Notes: a model not told the origin generated them from the sequence alone. 64,000 bases of DNA from Bacteroidota bacterium (GCA_021156365.1 JAJNDK010000001.1:248001-312000); one strand, 5' to 3'. Positions 10,110-20,187 are shown, counted from the stretch's first letter. Made by a program: numbers and translations.

Positions 10110-10138
10110 CAAATTTACAAAAAATAATACAGATACAA
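10110..10138 (-). promoter_or_regulatory. Promoter of the 56-aa/DUF6169-like operon
   Basis: The minus strand carries TTG (10136-10138), an 18-base spacer and TAAATTTG (10110-10117), a strong match to the Bacteroidota sigma-ABfr consensus. It is positioned for a short 5' leader before the ATG at 10092. Confidence 0.7.
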
Positions 10139-10272
10139 AAACATACGCTATCTACCTGTTTACGAATCGCATAGGGCATGAACAAAAAGTTCTGTCAGAA
10201 ACAGGGCTTGGTAGCAAAAGACAGATATCGTCCAGAAGCATCGGGCCTGCAACTTAACTGTTAATTATAAAA

Positions 10273-10306
10273 TAAAAAGTCCTTCAGGAATACTGAAGGA
10301 CTTTTT
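10273..10306 (-). terminator. Rho-independent terminator after tRNA-Gly
   Basis: Inverted repeat AAAGTCCTTCAG / CTGAAGGACTTT with a 5-base loop (GAATA on +) flanked by A/T tracts on both sides. Read on the minus strand it follows the tRNA-Gly directly and ends in a T-run. Confidence 0.85.
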
Positions 10307-10382
10307 TGGAGCGAAAGACGAGTCTCGAACTCGCGACCTTAACCTTGGCAAGGTTACGCTCTACCAACTGAGCTACTTTCGC
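10307..10382 (-). tRNA. tRNA-Gly (GCC)
   Basis: Read on the minus strand from GCGAAAGTAGCTC to CTTTCGCTCCA. The acceptor stem GCGAAAG/CTTTCGC is perfect. The D-arm GCTC/GAGC is present, the anticodon arm is TAACC-TTGCCAA-GGTTA with anticodon GCC, and the T-arm contains TTCGAGA. The discriminator is U, as expected for glycine, and the 3' CCA is encoded. A private promoter and a terminator flank it, so it is probably a single-gene transcription unit. Confidence 0.96.
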
Positions 10383-10453
10383 ATTTTTTCAAACAATCCC
10401 GTTTAGCTCTGCCTCCGGTATTTTGAGATGAACTACTTGCGCGATTGGGAGGA

Positions 10454-10484
10454 CAAAAGTACACAGATTTTTAAAATCTGCAAA
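10454..10484 (-). promoter_or_regulatory. Promoter of tRNA-Gly
   Basis: TTTG (10481-10484), 19 bases, then TACTTTTG (10454-10461) on the minus strand: a full -33/-7 match. It lies between the symporter stop (10502) and the tRNA, giving a leader of roughly 65 bases. A 7-bp inverted repeat (CAGATTT/AAATCTG) occupies the spacer. Confidence 0.75.
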
Positions 10485-10501
10485 TTTTTTTTAAAGAATA
10501 T

Positions 10502-11827
10502 TTAAAATTTTTCCCCTTCCCATTTGGCAACTACCGCGGATGCTACGGCATTACCTATTACGTTTGTAGCAGAACGCCCCATATCGAGTACCTGATCCAC
10601 GGCAAGCAATAACAACAATCCTTCTACCGGGATCTTAAACATCGCCAGCATCCCGGCAATAACGACAAAAGAAGCTCTTGGCACACCCGCTACCCCTTTA
10701 CTGGTAAGTAACAGGATCAACATCATATAGATCTGGTCAGCAAAACTGATATGAATTCCATATGCCTGAGCAATAAACATGGTGGCGAAGGTCATATACA
10801 TGATGGATCCATCAAGGTTGAAGGAATATCCCAATGGAATCACAAAACTCACTACTTTATTGGAGATCCCGAATTTTTCCAGGCCATCGATCGTTTTCGG
10901 CATCGCAGCTTCCGAACTGGCAGTGCTGAATGCAAGCAAGGCAGGTTCTTTGATAAGACCGAGCAATTTCCAGAACCGGATGCGGAAAATAACGCAGATA
11001 CCCAGCAGCACTACAAATACAAAAAAGAGCAGTCCTCCGAAAAAACACCCGATAAGGTAAACATAGCCCGATAGTACATCCAGACCTTGCTGAATGACGA
11101 CTGCAGTGATCGCCCCAAAGATCCCGATGGGTGCAAATTTCATCACATAGTTGGTGATCTTGAACATGATATGGCTCACACTATCAAGTAATTTTATGAT
11201 AATTTCTCCTTTCTCTCCTATCGCTGCTGTGCCAATACCAAAAAACAAGGCAAAGATCACGATAGGCAATACATCATTGGCTGCCATTGCTTCTACGATA
11301 CTCTGCGGAATAATATGAGCGATGAAATTCTTCGCCGTTTGAGCGCCTGCTTTTACTCCTGCATCAGCGCCTGCTTCCGGCAATTTTAGTTGCATGGTTT
11401 TTCCCGGCTCAAAAATATTTACGATTACCAGCCCTAACGTCAGCGCTATCAGTGTTGCACAGGTAAAATAGATCAACGTCTTCCCTCCTATTCTGCCCAC
11501 TGATTTAAAATCACCTACTTTGGCAATTCCAACTACAAGTACTGAAAAAACAAGCGGTGCAATGATCATTTTGATCAGGCGGAGGAAAATATCACTGAGT
11601 ATGGAAAATCCGGAGGCAACGGACTTTTTGTCTTTCTCTTCTGCTTTGGTATATATTGCTTTTACGACCTCCACCTGCTTAGGATCGTTTTTATAACGTT
11701 CACTTTGTTCTGCGATCGCAGCTTTGAATGCCCTGGTGCTGTTCGAATTGATAATAGCCCCGGTAATAATACCGATGATCATGGCAATTATAATAAATAA
11801 GAGAAGTCCGTTTTTTTTAAAATTCAT
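10502..11827 (-). CDS. Dicarboxylate/amino acid:cation symporter (DAACS family)
   Basis: Inner-membrane secondary transporter of 441 residues related to GltP/DctA, which bring in glutamate, aspartate or C4-dicarboxylates with Na+ or H+. The first helix is at 7-27. A charged periplasmic insert follows (about 30-75, rich in K/E), then six to seven further hydrophobic segments. The re-entrant and substrate-binding signatures are visible: SSEAAMPKTIDGLEKFG, IPLGYSFNLDGSIMYM (equivalent to the IPLGxxxNxDG motif) and SKGVAGVPRASFVVIAGML. The end VDQVLDMGRSATNVIGNAVAS matches the DxxRTxxNVxGD helix, with Asn-Ala in place of Gly-Asp. It starts 32 bases after the aroC stop and is probably cotranscribed with it. 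Substrate cannot be assigned. Confidence 0.92.
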   Translation of the reverse strand: MNFKKNGLLLFIIIAMIIGIITGAIINSNSTRAFKAAIAEQSERYKNDPKQVEVVKAIYTKAEEKDKKSVASGFSILSDIFLRLIKMIIAPLVFSVLVVGIAKVGDFKSVGRIGGKTLIYFTCATLIALTLGLVIVNIFEPGKTMQLKLPEAGADAGVKAGAQTAKNFIAHIIPQSIVEAMAANDVLPIVIFALFFGIGTAAIGEKGEIIIKLLDSVSHIMFKITNYVMKFAPIGIFGAITAVVIQQGLDVLSGYVYLIGCFFGGLLFFVFVVLLGICVIFRIRFWKLLGLIKEPALLAFSTASSEAAMPKTIDGLEKFGISNKVVSFVIPLGYSFNLDGSIMYMTFATMFIAQAYGIHISFADQIYMMLILLLTSKGVAGVPRASFVVIAGMLAMFKIPVEGLLLLLAVDQVLDMGRSATNVIGNAVASAVVAKWEGEKF

Positions 11828-11859
11828 GTTCTGTGTACTGCTTTGAAACTAATTTTGAT

Positions 11860-12957
11860 TTATGAGGATACTACTGATTGCATCTGCGATGTTTTGGCAC
11901 GAAGCAGGTGATCGGCCAGTATGATCGCTGCCATGCTTTCCACTATTGGCACAGCGCGTGGTAACACACAGGGATCGTGCCTTCCTTTCCCTTTGATCGC
12001 TGTTTCATTCCCCTTCGAATCCACAGTTTGCTGATCCTGCATGATGGTCGCAACAGGTTTGAATGCCACATTAAAATAGATATCCATTCCGTTGCTTATG
12101 CCTCCCTGTATACCTCCGGAATGATTGGTTTTTGTGTGTATTTTTTCGTCTTTTGCTTCAAAAAGATCATTTAGTTCCGAACCTTTGAAGTGTATGGAAT
12201 TAAATCCTTCTCCGTATTCAAAACCTTTAGTGGCATTGATACTCATCATGGCTTTTGCCAGATCTGCGTGCAGCTTATCGAATACCGGTTCGCCCAGTCC
12301 CGCCGGAATGCCTGTACATACACAGGAAACAATGCCGCCTACAGTATCACCTGCTTTGCGTATTTGTTCTATGAGTTCGATCATTTGCGCTGCCGTTGAT
12401 GCATCCGGACAGCGTATACTGTTGCTTTCAATAGTAGAAAGATCCAGCTCTGTATAGGATTTGCTCAGTTTTATGGTGGCTACCTGCGAAACATAAGCTC
12501 TGATCTCCATACCTGCTTCTTTCAGCAATAGTCTGGCAATAGCGCCTGCTACAACCCGGCAGGCTGTTTCCCGTGCAGAAGACCGTCCTCCCCCTCTATG
12601 ATCGCGGATACCATATTTTGCATCATAGGTATAATCCGCGTGGGAAGGTCTGTAAACATCTTTGTTGTGGTCGTAATCTTTGGAGCGCTGATCTTCGTTT
12701 TTAATCGTAAAACCAATAGGAGTTCCGGTTGTTTTTCCTTCATAGATCCCGGACAGGAATTGAACCTCGTCCTCTTCTTTTCGCTGGCTTACAATATGGG
12801 ATTGTCCTGGTCTTCGGCGCTGCATTTCGGAGCGGATAAAATCCAGATCAATATCCAAGCCTGCAGGACATCCGTCAATGATCCCTCCTATAGCCTCTCC
12901 GTGGCTTTCACCAAAAGTAGTTAAGCGATACAGCGTTCCTATTGAATTACCTGCCAT
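11860..12957 (-). CDS. aroC: Chorismate synthase
   Basis: Last step of the shikimate pathway: converts 5-enolpyruvylshikimate-3-phosphate to chorismate using reduced FMN. The 365-residue protein shows [41 protein letters not shown] without the long insert of bifunctional forms, [13 protein letters not shown] and the C-terminal [15 protein letters not shown] motif. The ATG at 12957 ([20 protein letters not shown]) is chosen over a GTG six codons upstream, because the upstream codons overlap a TATATTTG promoter box. It is transcribed divergently from ribBA, with a symporter gene downstream. Confidence 0.96.
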   Translation of the reverse strand: MAGNSIGTLYRLTTFGESHGEAIGGIIDGCPAGLDIDLDFIRSEMQRRRPGQSHIVSQRKEEDEVQFLSGIYEGKTTGTPIGFTIKNEDQRSKDYDHNKDVYRPSHADYTYDAKYGIRDHRGGGRSSARETACRVVAGAIARLLLKEAGMEIRAYVSQVATIKLSKSYTELDLSTIESNSIRCPDASTAAQMIELIEQIRKAGDTVGGIVSCVCTGIPAGLGEPVFDKLHADLAKAMMSINATKGFEYGEGFNSIHFKGSELNDLFEAKDEKIHTKTNHSGGIQGGISNGMDIYFNVAFKPVATIMQDQQTVDSKGNETAIKGKGRHDPCVLPRAVPIVESMAAIILADHLLRAKTSQMQSVVSS

Positions 12958-12964
12958 AGGGAAA

Positions 12965-12972
12965 CAAATATA
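12965..12972 (-). promoter_or_regulatory. -7 promoter box for aroC
   Basis: TATATTTG on the minus strand lies 7 bases before the aroC ATG. If it is used, the mRNA would have almost no leader. No clear -33 TTG is seen at the expected distance. Confidence 0.45.
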
Positions 12973-13095
12973 CACTTCTTATTGGGATTCCGGCCATTCT
13001 CATTAAGATTAATCAGATACAAGCGCCACATTTAATACCCTTGTATCTGAATGGATTTCAACGGATTTGGACGCTTATTTTAGCAAATAATATCA

Positions 13096-13125
13096 TTGTG
13101 CTTTCTGCAACATTGAGTACCTTTG
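13096..13125 (+). promoter_or_regulatory. Promoter of ribBA
   Basis: TTG (13096-13098), a 19-base spacer, then TACCTTTG (13118-13125), an exact match to the -33/-7 pattern. Only four bases (TAAA) separate the box from the ribBA ATG, so the transcript may be leaderless or nearly so. Confidence 0.75.
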
Positions 13126-13129
13126 TAAA

Positions 13130-14359
13130 ATGGAATTTAAGCTCAATACTATCGAAGAAGCCATCGAAGATCTCAAAGCAGGAAAGCTGCTAATAGTAGT
13201 AGATGATGAAGACAGGGAGAATGAAGGAGATTTTATAACTGCCGCAAGAAATATTACACCGGAAGTAGTGAATTTTATGGCTACACACGGACGCGGCCTG
13301 ATCTGCGTTTCCATTACCGAACAGAAGGCAAAAGAACTGGATCTTGGGTTAATGGTCCGCAAAAATACGGCAGCACACGAAACCGCATTTACAGTTTCCA
13401 TCGACTTATTAGGATACGGATGTACAACCGGGATCTCTGCCCAGGATCGTTCGAAGACCATACAGGCCCTCATCGATCCTGACATGAAAGGAGAGGATTT
13501 TGGCCGGCCGGGACATATCTTTCCATTAATCGCAAAACAAGGCGGCGTGATCCGCAGGCCCGGGCATACAGAAGCTACCATCGACCTCGCTTTGCTGGCA
13601 GGAATGGAGCCATGTGGTGCATTGGTGGAAGTACTGAACGAAGATGGCACGATGGCCCGCTTACCCGACCTGGTAAAAATTGCAGAGAAATTCAACATTA
13701 AGATCATTACCATCAAAGACCTGGTCGCTTACCGGCTACGAACAGAAACAAGCGTAGTTCGTGAGGTACAGGTGAATATGCCTACACAGTGGGGCGACTT
13801 TAAGCTGGTAGCTTATAAAAACACGCAGGACGATTCGGAGCATTTGGCCTTAATAAAAGGTGAATGGAAAAAAGACGAACCTATCCTCGTGCGCGTGCAC
13901 TCTTCCTGTGTAACCGGCGATATTTTTGGTTCCTGCCGTTGCGACTGCGGCCCTCAGTTGCACAAAGCCATGGAGATGGTAGAAAAAGAAGGCAAAGGCG
14001 TAGTCCTATACATGAACCAGGAAGGTCGGGGCATCGGCTTGTTGAATAAATTAAAAGCATACAAACTTCAGGAAAACGGAAGAGATACCGTGGAAGCAAA
14101 TTTAGAATTAGGCTTTAAAATGGATCAGCGCGATTATGGGATCGGTGCACAAATATTACGCGACCTGAACGTTTCCAAAATGCGCCTGATGAGCAATAAC
14201 CCGGTGAAACGTGCCGGGCTTATCGGTTATGGCCTGGAGATCGTGGAAAATGTCCCTATCGAAATTGCTTCCAACCCGCATAACGAGCAATACCTGAAAA
14301 CAAAAAAGGAAAAAATGGGACATGAGTTTACGATAAAAGACTATCCTTTTACCAAATAA
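13130..14359 (+). CDS. ribBA: Bifunctional DHBP synthase / GTP cyclohydrolase II
   Basis: Makes both precursors of riboflavin. The RibB half (about 1-205) turns ribulose-5-phosphate into 3,4-dihydroxy-2-butanone 4-phosphate and shows [14 protein letters not shown] and [13 protein letters not shown]. The RibA half (about 210-409) opens GTP and shows [21 protein letters not shown] with the three zinc cysteines, [11 protein letters not shown] and [14 protein letters not shown]. Both active sites look intact and 409 residues is the standard fused length. No FMN riboswitch precedes it; the ATG follows the promoter box by four bases. It ends in a terminator shared with clpX. Confidence 0.97.
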   Translation: MEFKLNTIEEAIEDLKAGKLLIVVDDEDRENEGDFITAARNITPEVVNFMATHGRGLICVSITEQKAKELDLGLMVRKNTAAHETAFTVSIDLLGYGCTTGISAQDRSKTIQALIDPDMKGEDFGRPGHIFPLIAKQGGVIRRPGHTEATIDLALLAGMEPCGALVEVLNEDGTMARLPDLVKIAEKFNIKIITIKDLVAYRLRTETSVVREVQVNMPTQWGDFKLVAYKNTQDDSEHLALIKGEWKKDEPILVRVHSSCVTGDIFGSCRCDCGPQLHKAMEMVEKEGKGVVLYMNQEGRGIGLLNKLKAYKLQENGRDTVEANLELGFKMDQRDYGIGAQILRDLNVSKMRLMSNNPVKRAGLIGYGLEIVENVPIEIASNPHNEQYLKTKKEKMGHEFTIKDYPFTK

Positions 14360-14406
14360 TTGAAAACTGTTAGCGAGCACTAACTGTTTCAAATAACTGT
14401 AAACAA

Positions 14407-14442
14407 AAAAGCACCCTGACAGATAACCGTCAGGGTGCTTTT
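14407..14442. terminator. Bidirectional terminator between ribBA and clpX
   Basis: A 14-bp perfect stem AAAAGCACCCTGAC / GTCAGGGTGCTTTT with an 8-base loop. It has A-rich sequence on one side and T-rich on the other, and lies between two convergent genes, so it can end both transcripts. Confidence 0.92.
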
Positions 14443-14467
14443 ATATTTTTATCAATTTTGATAGCAG

Positions 14468-15718
14468 TTACGCAGCTCTTAAGTTCGAAAGCTTAGCCGG
14501 ATTCAGCTTGTCTTTAGCATATTTCAAGGTAAGCGTAAAATTCTTTACCTGGTTATCTTCCGAAGGGATCTCGAACATGATGTCCACCATGATCGCTTCA
14601 CAGATCGAACGTAAACCACGCGCGCCCAGTTTGAATTCCAATGCTTTTTCTACAATGAAATCCAATACGGCCGCTTCCACTTTCAGCTTCACGCCATCCA
14701 ACGCAAACAGGTGCTCGTATTGTTTGATCAGTGCATTTTTCGGTTCGGTAAGAATCTGGCGAAGTGTCGGGCCATCCAGGGGATTCAGATACGTAAGTAC
14801 CGGTAAACGCCCGATCAGCTCGGGGATCAATCCGAATGCTTTCATATCCTGAGGCGCTACATACTGTAACATGTTGTTTTTGTCGAGTACATTTTCGCTG
14901 GCGTTTGAATAACCGATCGCCTGTGTATTCATCCGGCGGCCGATCACTTTATCGATCCCATCGAAAGCTCCTCCACAAATAAAGAGTATATTTTTGGTAT
15001 TTACCTGAACCATTTTCGCATCCGGATGTTTTCTTCCACCCTGTGGCGGTACATTGGCAATCGAATCTTCCAGCAGCTTCAGCAAAGCCTGCTGTGTACC
15101 TTCCTTGATATCACGTGTCAGCGAGGGATTGTCTCCTTTTCGGGAAATTTTATCGATCTCGTCAATGAATACAATACCACGTTCGGCTGATTCCACATCA
15201 TAGTTAGCAGACTGTAACAGCCGGGTTATGATACTTTCCACATCTTCCCCCACATATCCTGCTTCGGTAAATACTGTGGCATCCGCAATACAAAAAGGAA
15301 CATTCAGTAATTTGGCAATAGTTCTTGCGATCAGGGTTTTTCCGGTTCCGGTCTCACCCACCAGCAGAATATTGGATTTTTCGATCTCCACATCTTCCGA
15401 AGACTTGCTGATATCCGTATTTTTAACAGCTGTAACACGTTTAAAGTGGTTGTAAACCGCTACACTGATCACTTTTTTCGCTTCATCCTGCCCAATGATA
15501 TATTCATCCAGGTAGGTTTTGATCGCCTGGGGTTTTAATAATTTTAAAGATTGTTTGGAAGCTTCCTTACGTGTGGAATCTGCCTCGGCCGATACGATCT
15601 TGTATGCTTCCGAAACACAATTTTCACAAATATGTCCCTGCTGTCCGGCTATCAGCATCTTTGCTTCCCGCTTATCACGACCGCAGAAGGAACAGCGGAT
15701 TAAATTGTCTTTTGCCAT
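14468..15718 (-). CDS. clpX: ClpX unfoldase, ATP-binding subunit of ClpXP
   Basis: AAA+ unfoldase that feeds substrates to ClpP. The N-terminal zinc-binding domain has [14 protein letters not shown]...GHICENC (four Cys). The AAA+ core shows Walker A GETGTGKT, the pore loop GYVGED, Walker [23 protein letters not shown] and the sensor-2 motif [14 protein letters not shown]. The 416-residue length is normal. clpP is not adjacent here. The gene starts with ATG at 15718, 19 bases downstream of a TATTTTTG box. Confidence 0.97.
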   Translation of the reverse strand: MAKDNLIRCSFCGRDKREAKMLIAGQQGHICENCVSEAYKIVSAEADSTRKEASKQSLKLLKPQAIKTYLDEYIIGQDEAKKVISVAVYNHFKRVTAVKNTDISKSSEDVEIEKSNILLVGETGTGKTLIARTIAKLLNVPFCIADATVFTEAGYVGEDVESIITRLLQSANYDVESAERGIVFIDEIDKISRKGDNPSLTRDIKEGTQQALLKLLEDSIANVPPQGGRKHPDAKMVQVNTKNILFICGGAFDGIDKVIGRRMNTQAIGYSNASENVLDKNNMLQYVAPQDMKAFGLIPELIGRLPVLTYLNPLDGPTLRQILTEPKNALIKQYEHLFALDGVKLKVEAAVLDFIVEKALEFKLGARGLRSICEAIMVDIMFEIPSEDNQVKNFTLTLKYAKDKLNPAKLSNLRAA

Positions 15719-15737
15719 TTAGTGTTCAAAATAGGTA

Positions 15738-15745
15738 CAAAAATA
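15738..15745 (-). promoter_or_regulatory. -7 promoter box for clpX
   Basis: TATTTTTG on the minus strand matches TAnnTTTG and lies 19 bases before the clpX ATG. A convincing -33 TTG is not seen. Confidence 0.45.
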
Positions 15746-15917
15746 CTCCAAAATACGGTTGAAAACACATTTTTCGCGATAAGATTTGTTAATCATACCC
15801 TGATAATTAAAGGCCCTGGAAGAATTCTTACTGTTTTTTCATTTTGAAAAAAAATTCCGGCAGAAAGAGTATCGAAAAATGCAGTTTTCCCAATAGGTTC
15901 AAATAAAAACATTTGCA

Positions 15918-15925
15918 TATATTTG
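15918..15925 (+). promoter_or_regulatory. -7 promoter box for the DUF349 gene
   Basis: TATATTTG lies 29 bases before the ATG at 15955. Its presence argues against the upstream in-frame start near 15913, which would lie inside the promoter. Confidence 0.5.
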
Positions 15926-15954
15926 TTCATAAAACAATACCCCAGGACTTTTAC

Positions 15955-17670
15955 ATGAAAGCGAACATTATTACAAAATTGGAGGACCTATTGGCTGGTG
16001 CCGATACGAGTGCGGTTGCTAACAGGATCAAAGATATTCAGCGCGAATACGAACAGGCTTTTTCCAAAGAAATGGAAGCAGCCAAACAGGAATTTGTGGA
16101 CGAAGGTGGCAAAGCGCGTGATTTTATTTACACCAAATCTCCGGAAGACAACCGGATCATTGAGCTTTTTGATAAATTCAGGAAACTAAAAAAACAACAG
16201 GATGAAAAGCTGGCCGAGGAGCAAAACAAGAATTTTGTTATCAAGCAGGAGATCATCAACGATATCAATGCGCTTAGCAAGCTCGAAGTAAATGTGGGTA
16301 GCGCAATAAAAAAACTACAGGAATTACAACTGAGATGGAAAGAAACGGGAGCTGTTTCCACCCACAAATACAAGGAATTACAATCGGAATACAGCAAGGC
16401 AGTAGAAAATTTTAATTACAACCTCGCTATTTTCCGCCAGCTGCAGGATCATGACCTGAAAAAGAATGTGGTGCTGAAGAACGAGATCCTGTCAAAAGTG
16501 AACGGTTTGCTGAACAATGAAAATGTAAAAGAAGTTGAACAGCTGATAAAAATATACCGCAATGATTGGGAAGAAATTGGCCCCGTAACACAGGAAAGCT
16601 GGACCGAAATGAAGACTGCATACAAAACGGCTTTAGATGCTGTATATGCGAAAATTAAAACATTTTACAACGAGATAGAGGAACGCAAAAAAGGCAACCT
16701 TGACAGCAAAAAAACGCTGGTAGAGAAAGCCAAAGCATTTATAGAGAACCTCCCTGAACGTGAAGACGGATGGAAAACCACTACAGAAGCACTGATCAAG
16801 CTCCAGGAAGAATACAAAAGCATCGGATACACGGATAAATCCACTGGTGATGTAGTTTATCGTGAATTTCGGGAAGTCTGTGATTCCTTCTTTGAAAAGA
16901 AAAAAGAATTCTATTCTGTTCTGAAAGAAAAAACATCTGAATTCAAGAAACAGAAAATGGCGCTTATCGAAAAAGCAGAGGCGCTGCAAAATGATACCCA
17001 GTGGAAAGAAACATCTGAGAAACTGATCCGCCTGCAGGACAGCTGGAAAAAGATCCCGGCTGCCGGTATGGAAGAATCAAGACTGTTCGTGCGTTTCCGG
17101 AAAGCCTGCAATGGCTTTTTCGATGCAAAAAAAGCGTACTACGAAGCAATAGAGTCGCAATATACCGGTAACCTCGGAGTGAAAGAGGAAATCGTGAAAC
17201 GTATCCTTGAATTCACACCATCGGGAGATACTACTGCCGACAAAGCTTCTCTGAAATCATTTTCAGAAGAATGGAATGCAGCAGGTATGGTTCCTTTCAA
17301 AGATAAACAGCGTCTGAACGAAGCTTTCTACAAACGTCTTGATGAATTGTATGACGGTATCATTACCAACCAGGCAGAAATGCATACGGTAAAATTCATG
17401 AACAAGCTGGAGCGTTTCAAAGGCTCCGCAGAAGCAGATACATTGCTCAGAAAAGAAAAAGATTTCCTGCGCAAAAGTTTTGACGAGATCAATAACAATA
17501 TTCGTACGTATGAAAACAACATGGGCTTTTTCAAAAATGCGAAAGGCAAAAATGATTTCATGCAGGAGATCGAGAACAAGATAACGAATGAAAAAAACAA
17601 GCTCAACGAATTCAAAGAGCGTCTGAAGCTTGTAAATGAAGCCATCGACAGCCTTCGGGTGAGTCAGTAA
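15955..17670 (+). CDS. DUF349 helical-repeat protein
   Basis: Cytoplasmic, highly charged, almost wholly helical protein of 571 residues. It is built from repeated DUF349 units of about 70-75 residues; each carries a 'W k x t g' style core (LRWKETGAVSTHKYKEL, NDWEEIGPVTQESWTEMK, DSWKKIPAAGMEESRLFVRFRKACNGFF, EEWNAAGMVPFKDKQRLNEAFYKRLDEL). A C-terminal coiled coil follows (LERFKGSAEADTLLRKEKDFL...). The family is common in Bacteroidota; its role is not settled. The ATG at 15955 is chosen because it follows AGGA by a suitable distance and starts MKANIITKLEDLL, the family-like N-terminus. DUF2279 and cyclase genes follow closely on the same strand. Confidence 0.88.
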   Translation: MKANIITKLEDLLAGADTSAVANRIKDIQREYEQAFSKEMEAAKQEFVDEGGKARDFIYTKSPEDNRIIELFDKFRKLKKQQDEKLAEEQNKNFVIKQEIINDINALSKLEVNVGSAIKKLQELQLRWKETGAVSTHKYKELQSEYSKAVENFNYNLAIFRQLQDHDLKKNVVLKNEILSKVNGLLNNENVKEVEQLIKIYRNDWEEIGPVTQESWTEMKTAYKTALDAVYAKIKTFYNEIEERKKGNLDSKKTLVEKAKAFIENLPEREDGWKTTTEALIKLQEEYKSIGYTDKSTGDVVYREFREVCDSFFEKKKEFYSVLKEKTSEFKKQKMALIEKAEALQNDTQWKETSEKLIRLQDSWKKIPAAGMEESRLFVRFRKACNGFFDAKKAYYEAIESQYTGNLGVKEEIVKRILEFTPSGDTTADKASLKSFSEEWNAAGMVPFKDKQRLNEAFYKRLDELYDGIITNQAEMHTVKFMNKLERFKGSAEADTLLRKEKDFLRKSFDEINNNIRTYENNMGFFKNAKGKNDFMQEIENKITNEKNKLNEFKERLKLVNEAIDSLRVSQ

Positions 17671-17707
17671 TCTTTATTTCCCTTTTATTTCATACCCGGA
17701 GCGCCTG

Positions 17708-18610
17708 ATGAAACAAATTATTTTTTTATTCGTCTTTTCGCTCCGGGCATTTGTTTTTTTTGCTCAGCCGGCCGATTCCACTATCCTCTTCGAAAAAAGA
17801 AAACTATGGCTGGGCATCGGGGCTGCCACCACTGCTGCAGTAGGTACCACCGGACTGTATTATGCCTGGTACAAGGATTATAACAGCGGCTCTTTCCATT
17901 TTTTTAATGACAACAGTGAATGGCTGCAGATGGACAAGATCGGGCATACGCTTACCACTTACCAGATCGGGAATGCCGGATATCATGCCTGCAAATGGAG
18001 CGGGATGAGCGAGAATAAAAGTACACTGATAGGCGGAACCAGTGGACTGGCCTACATGACCATTATTGAAGGTCTCGACGGTTTTTCGGAAGGCTGGGGA
18101 TTTTCCTGGGGCGATATGGGCGCGAATACGGCGGGCACATTGCTCTTTATCGGGCAGCAGCATTTCTGGAAAGAGCAACGGATCAAATTCAAATTTTCAT
18201 TTCATCAATCAGGATACTGGCAATACCGTCCCAACCTGCTTGGGGAAAACCTGGCCCAGCAATTCCTGAAGGATTACAACGGGCAGAGCTATTGGCTTTC
18301 CTGCAACATCTCTTTTTTTTTGAAAAAAGACAATAAGTTCCCGAAATGGCTGAACGTGGCTGTAGGATACGGTGCCGATGGAATGATCAGCGGGAAAGAC
18401 GATTATGTAATACTACGTTCGGATGGTGAGGTGATCGGTAACCAACGCTATCGTAAACTGCTGCTTTCGCTGGACATAGACCTGGCACGGATAAAAACAC
18501 GCTCAAAAGTTTTGAAAGCTGTTTTCAAAACCATTAACTTTATCAAAATACCTTGTCCTGCATTGGAATTGAGCAGGAACAAGGTAAACGGACATTTATT
18601 TTATTTTTGA
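17708..18610 (+). CDS. DUF2279 family exported protein
   Basis: Protein of 300 residues with a signal peptide (KQIIFLFVFSLRAFVFFAQ) and the DUF2279 (YfiM-like) core: WLQMDKIGHTLTTYQIGNAGY, GGTSGLAYMTIIEGLDGFSEGWGFSWGDMGANTAG and the following helix. Short hydrophobic stretches around 35-55 and 140-155 fit membrane association, probably at the outer membrane or periplasmic face. The function of the family is unknown. It begins 37 bases after the DUF349 gene, and the cyclase gene follows 3 bases after its stop, which indicates an operon. Confidence 0.82.
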   Translation: MKQIIFLFVFSLRAFVFFAQPADSTILFEKRKLWLGIGAATTAAVGTTGLYYAWYKDYNSGSFHFFNDNSEWLQMDKIGHTLTTYQIGNAGYHACKWSGMSENKSTLIGGTSGLAYMTIIEGLDGFSEGWGFSWGDMGANTAGTLLFIGQQHFWKEQRIKFKFSFHQSGYWQYRPNLLGENLAQQFLKDYNGQSYWLSCNISFFLKKDNKFPKWLNVAVGYGADGMISGKDDYVILRSDGEVIGNQRYRKLLLSLDIDLARIKTRSKVLKAVFKTINFIKIPCPALELSRNKVNGHLFYF

Positions 18611-18613
18611 TCT

Positions 18614-19363
18614 ATGGTAGGAACCTTATTACACAATGGAAAAACATTTCGGGTCGATTTTTTTCACCCGATCGATATCTCTATGCCGCTGAGCACAAAT
18701 GAGCATGCTACCAAAGCATGGTACGTGCCACCTGTTAAAATAGAACCGGTGCGACTGGGCGACTGGGTTGGCGATGTGAACCAAGGCAGCAGCGTGAATT
18801 TCAGGAACATTACCTTCAATCCACATGGCAATGGAACGCATACCGAGTGCGTGGGACATATCAGTAAGGAACCCTACAGCATCAATAAAAGCCTTACACG
18901 TTTCATGTTCCATGCAGAACTGATCTCCGTATTGCCTGAACAACAGGAAAACGGCGACAACGTGATCACGAAAAGAGGAATAGAGTTTACGCTCGAAGGC
19001 AGGAAAGCAGAAGCGCTGGTCATCCGTACTATTTCCAATTCACCAGCAAAGCTTGTGACCCAGTACTCCAACAGCAATCCGCCTTATATAAGCAAGGAAG
19101 CTATTGAATACATTCTTTCGCTGGGATACGAACATTTGTTGCTGGACCTTCCGTCCGTGGATAAAGAAGTGGATGGCGGAACACTCGCTGCACATCACGC
19201 TTTCTGGGAATACCCACACAACACGCAGGTGCAGCGGACGATTACGGAAATGATCTACGTACCGAACGATGTATTGGACGGAACGTATATTCTCAACCTG
19301 CAGATCGCTTCTTTCGAGAACGACGCAAGCCCGAGCAAACCGGTATTGTATGCGGTGATGTAA
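18614..19363 (+). CDS. Cyclase-family metal-dependent hydrolase (KynB-like fold)
   Basis: Protein of 249 residues in the cyclase/kynurenine formamidase superfamily. The metal-binding motif HGNGTHTECVGH (His-Gly-x-Gly-Thr-His-x-Glu type) is at about 76-87 and VDKEVDGGTLAAHHAFW supplies the later conserved His. Members hydrolyse amides, esters or lactones using a bound metal; the substrate here is unknown, and no other tryptophan-degradation gene is nearby to support a formamidase role. The start lies 3 bases after the DUF2279 stop. There is no signal peptide. Confidence 0.85.
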   Translation: MVGTLLHNGKTFRVDFFHPIDISMPLSTNEHATKAWYVPPVKIEPVRLGDWVGDVNQGSSVNFRNITFNPHGNGTHTECVGHISKEPYSINKSLTRFMFHAELISVLPEQQENGDNVITKRGIEFTLEGRKAEALVIRTISNSPAKLVTQYSNSNPPYISKEAIEYILSLGYEHLLLDLPSVDKEVDGGTLAAHHAFWEYPHNTQVQRTITEMIYVPNDVLDGTYILNLQIASFENDASPSKPVLYAVM

Positions 19364-19379
19364 AGAAGTTTCGAAGGAT

Positions 19380-20105
19380 TTAGCTCACCCGTTCCAGTAT
19401 TACCAAAACTTCTGTGAAATTCAGGAAAAGGAGCTTCACCTCGAATTTGGTACTGAGAAAATCGTTGGTCTTATATAGGAAATCGCCAAAAGTACTCACT
19501 GTCCAATTGTGGAAATGAATACTGTAATCCGTATCAAAAAGCTCTTTTGCCCGTTTATCGATAGCTTCTTTACCTTTACATTCGTTCCAGTGGATCGCCC
19601 ATTCCTCAAAATGCGGATAATGATCAAGCTCACCGCGGTAATCGCTTAGCAGGTGATCAAAAGTGGTCAGGTTGCGGTCTTTATCCGGACAAAAACGTTT
19701 GTCTGGAATAGCGTAGAAAAGAACTCCGCCCGGTTTTACTTTGCGGAGATGGGTTTCAATAGTAGTGATAGGACTTTTGCAATGCTCCAGCATATGGTTC
19801 GCAATGATAAAATCCTGTGAATTATCCGGAACGGTTGCCAGTTTCTCTCCGTCATCAATGATCTGCACATTCACTAAGTTATAGGAAGCAAGCTCAGGAT
19901 AATGTTTTCGAAGTCCCGGAGTGTCATAGCGGTCGACATACTTTACTTTTGCAGCAGCCGGCAGCTGGAGTGGCATATGAAGGCCTCCGATCTCGATCCC
20001 CTGTCCACGAAGGTATTTGGAAGAAAAAAAATAACGATTCTTTTCTATCGTATTGAAAACTCCAACTGCAGAACGCAGTACACGCTTTTTGAGAGGTTGT
20101 AGCAT
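19380..20105 (-). CDS. SAM-dependent methyltransferase-like protein
   Basis: Protein of 241 residues resembling class I methyltransferases of the Methyltransf_11/ubiE type that occur in glycan and polysaccharide loci. Visible elements are QGIEIGGLHMPL (a motif-I-like loop), VKYVDRYDTPGL, an acidic residue-containing strand VNVQIIDDGEKL, FIIANHMLEHCKSPITTIETHLRKVKPGGVLFYAIPD (the typical 'HvlEH..dp...l.e..RvLkPGG' block) and DRNLTTFDHLLSDY. It may act on sugars or lipids, given the nearby glycosylation genes at 21.6-23.4 kb, but the substrate is not readable. Convergent with the cyclase gene across a 16-base gap. Confidence 0.8.
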   Translation of the reverse strand: MLQPLKKRVLRSAVGVFNTIEKNRYFFSSKYLRGQGIEIGGLHMPLQLPAAAKVKYVDRYDTPGLRKHYPELASYNLVNVQIIDDGEKLATVPDNSQDFIIANHMLEHCKSPITTIETHLRKVKPGGVLFYAIPDKRFCPDKDRNLTTFDHLLSDYRGELDHYPHFEEWAIHWNECKGKEAIDKRAKELFDTDYSIHFHNWTVSTFGDFLYKTNDFLSTKFEVKLLFLNFTEVLVILERVS

Positions 20106-20187
20106 AACTAAAGATTTAATCCAAAAATATCAAAAACAATCCAAACCGGGATCCAAAACGATCAATTCATCGAAAAACTTCCGGATC